From Chloroflexota bacterium (GTDB lineage: Bacteria > Chloroflexota > UBA6077), in assembly GCA_021788565.1 (NCBI GenBank), contig JAJYKO010000328.1, positions 1 to 6,494 of the forward strand: DNA of 6,494 nucleotides. Direction: 5' to 3'. The notes below the pieces were generated by a model. It was not told the DNA's origin. It did not search any database and saw only the letters and a list, made by a program, of their open reading frames with translations. The translations under genes were made by a program, and so were the position numbers. This document shows positions 5,929-6,494 of this stretch, piece after piece. Positions within the stretch are counted from its first letter, which is position 1; every line of letters starts with the position of its first letter.

Positions 5929-6494
5929 CTACCGATGCAGGTTGCGGGCAGCCACGACGGAGATGCCGTTCGCCGTAAGTGCGTCGGCGGTCCTCACTAC
6001 GGAGTCGTGCTTGTCCAGATAGTTCCTCAGCAGCAAATCCATCTCCACGGCCGCCTCGATCTCGGCTTTGTCCCTGAAGTAGTCGAGTATGTCCGAGGGG
6101 TGTTCCCGCTTCTGATCTACGTCCGGATCCCCGCCCTCGTGCTTGGCGGATATGTTGGCCACCTTCTTCGCTAACTCGACGAGCTCGGCCCTGCGATTGT
6201 AGGGCTGACGGACGATGCTCTTCCAGGTCTCGGTTATGTGGTGCTCGAAGCGCACCGCGTCCTCGAAGCCGAGGCCCTCGCGAACCTCGGCGCAAAGCTC
6301 GATGGTTTCGTTGTTGACCGAGTTGGAAAAGTTGAAACCGATGAGGGGAGTCGTCCCGTCGGGTCGAGAGAACAGCTTGGCGCCAATAAGGGTCCACATG
6401 ATCGTGTATGGGTTGTCGTTGCCCATGAACACGCTGATCTTGAACTGGTTGTCGATTCCCAGCTTGTACAACAGGTAGGCCACCAGCACAGTGC
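5929..6494 (-). CDS. unrecognised conserved-looking protein, C-terminal part (5' partial)
   Basis: The reading frame enters from the right window edge, with 187 residues visible before TAG at 5931-5929. I do not recognise the family. A GTG at 6489 could be a start, but the frame stays open to the edge and the first visible residues (TVLVAYLLYKLG) look like the middle of a folded domain, so the start is probably outside. Counting from that GTG, notable segments are GNDNP at 23-27, SRPDGTTPLIGFNFSNSVNN at 41-60, a HH pair at 83-84, and an acidic, charged stretch EGGDPDVDQKREHP at 118-131. The remainder reads as amphipathic helices. There is no membrane span, signal peptide or cysteine cluster. 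The GFNFSNSV strand followed by a helix rich in charged residues is compatible with a TIM-barrel-like enzyme, but this is only an impression. High-GC coding character and the hairpin just past the stop support a real gene. Confidence 0.75.
   Translation of the reverse strand, partial: TVLVAYLLYKLGIDNQFKISVFMGNDNPYTIMWTLIGAKLFSRPDGTTPLIGFNFSNSVNNETIELCAEVREGLGFEDAVRFEHHITETWKSIVRQPYNRRAELVELAKKVANISAKHEGGDPDVDQKREHPSDILDYFRDKAEIEAAVEMDLLLRNYLDKHDSVVRTADALTANGISVVAARNLHR

Noticed and set aside
5918..6397. Minus-strand frame of 159 codons overlapping the unrecognised gene at the right edge
   Set aside because: Its translation is Arg/Gly-rich and structureless. The overlapping frame ending at 5929 has protein-like composition and runs to the window edge.

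Overview
This is a GC-rich window of about 6.5 kb from a bacterial chromosome or metagenomic contig. It carries five protein-coding loci; two run off the window edges and one is a decayed gene. The sequence does not fix the organism. High GC, a COG1233-type FAD oxidoreductase, a PAF-acetylhydrolase-like relic and 'CCCGTCATTCC...GGAATCC' palindromic repeats would fit an environmental Chloroflexota or actinobacterial lineage, but that is a guess without database support.

Layout: (1) 1-1364, plus strand, a phytoene-dehydrogenase-like FAD oxidoreductase lacking only its extreme N-terminus. (2) 1365-1497, a gap with inverted repeats and a weak promoter candidate. (3) 1498-2730, plus strand, a complete Amt/AmtB ammonium channel with its functional residues intact and no glnK beside it in the window. 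(4) 2731-2939, a gap with a GC hairpin between convergent genes. (5) 2940-4841, minus strand, a soluble histidine kinase with three PAS domains and no membrane segment or receiver domain. (6) 4842-5272, non-coding: an AT-rich stretch upstream of the kinase, a 7-bp hairpin, and a REP/BIME-like pair of palindromes in inverted orientation. (7) 5273-5828, plus strand, the C-terminal half of a PAF-acetylhydrolase-like alpha/beta hydrolase, broken by an upstream stop, a damaged nucleophile elbow and a +1 shift in a run of six G. (8) 5868-5917, a perfect 22-bp-stem hairpin between convergent loci. (9) 5929-6494, minus strand, the C-terminal part of an unrecognised soluble protein.

The genes do not form an obvious pathway or operon. 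The only suggestive pairing is the ammonium channel facing an orphan PAS kinase, and that is adjacency only. I see no CRISPR array, RNA gene, transposase or clear new multi-gene system. The most informative items are the repeat pair, the dying hydrolase gene and the very stable hairpin.
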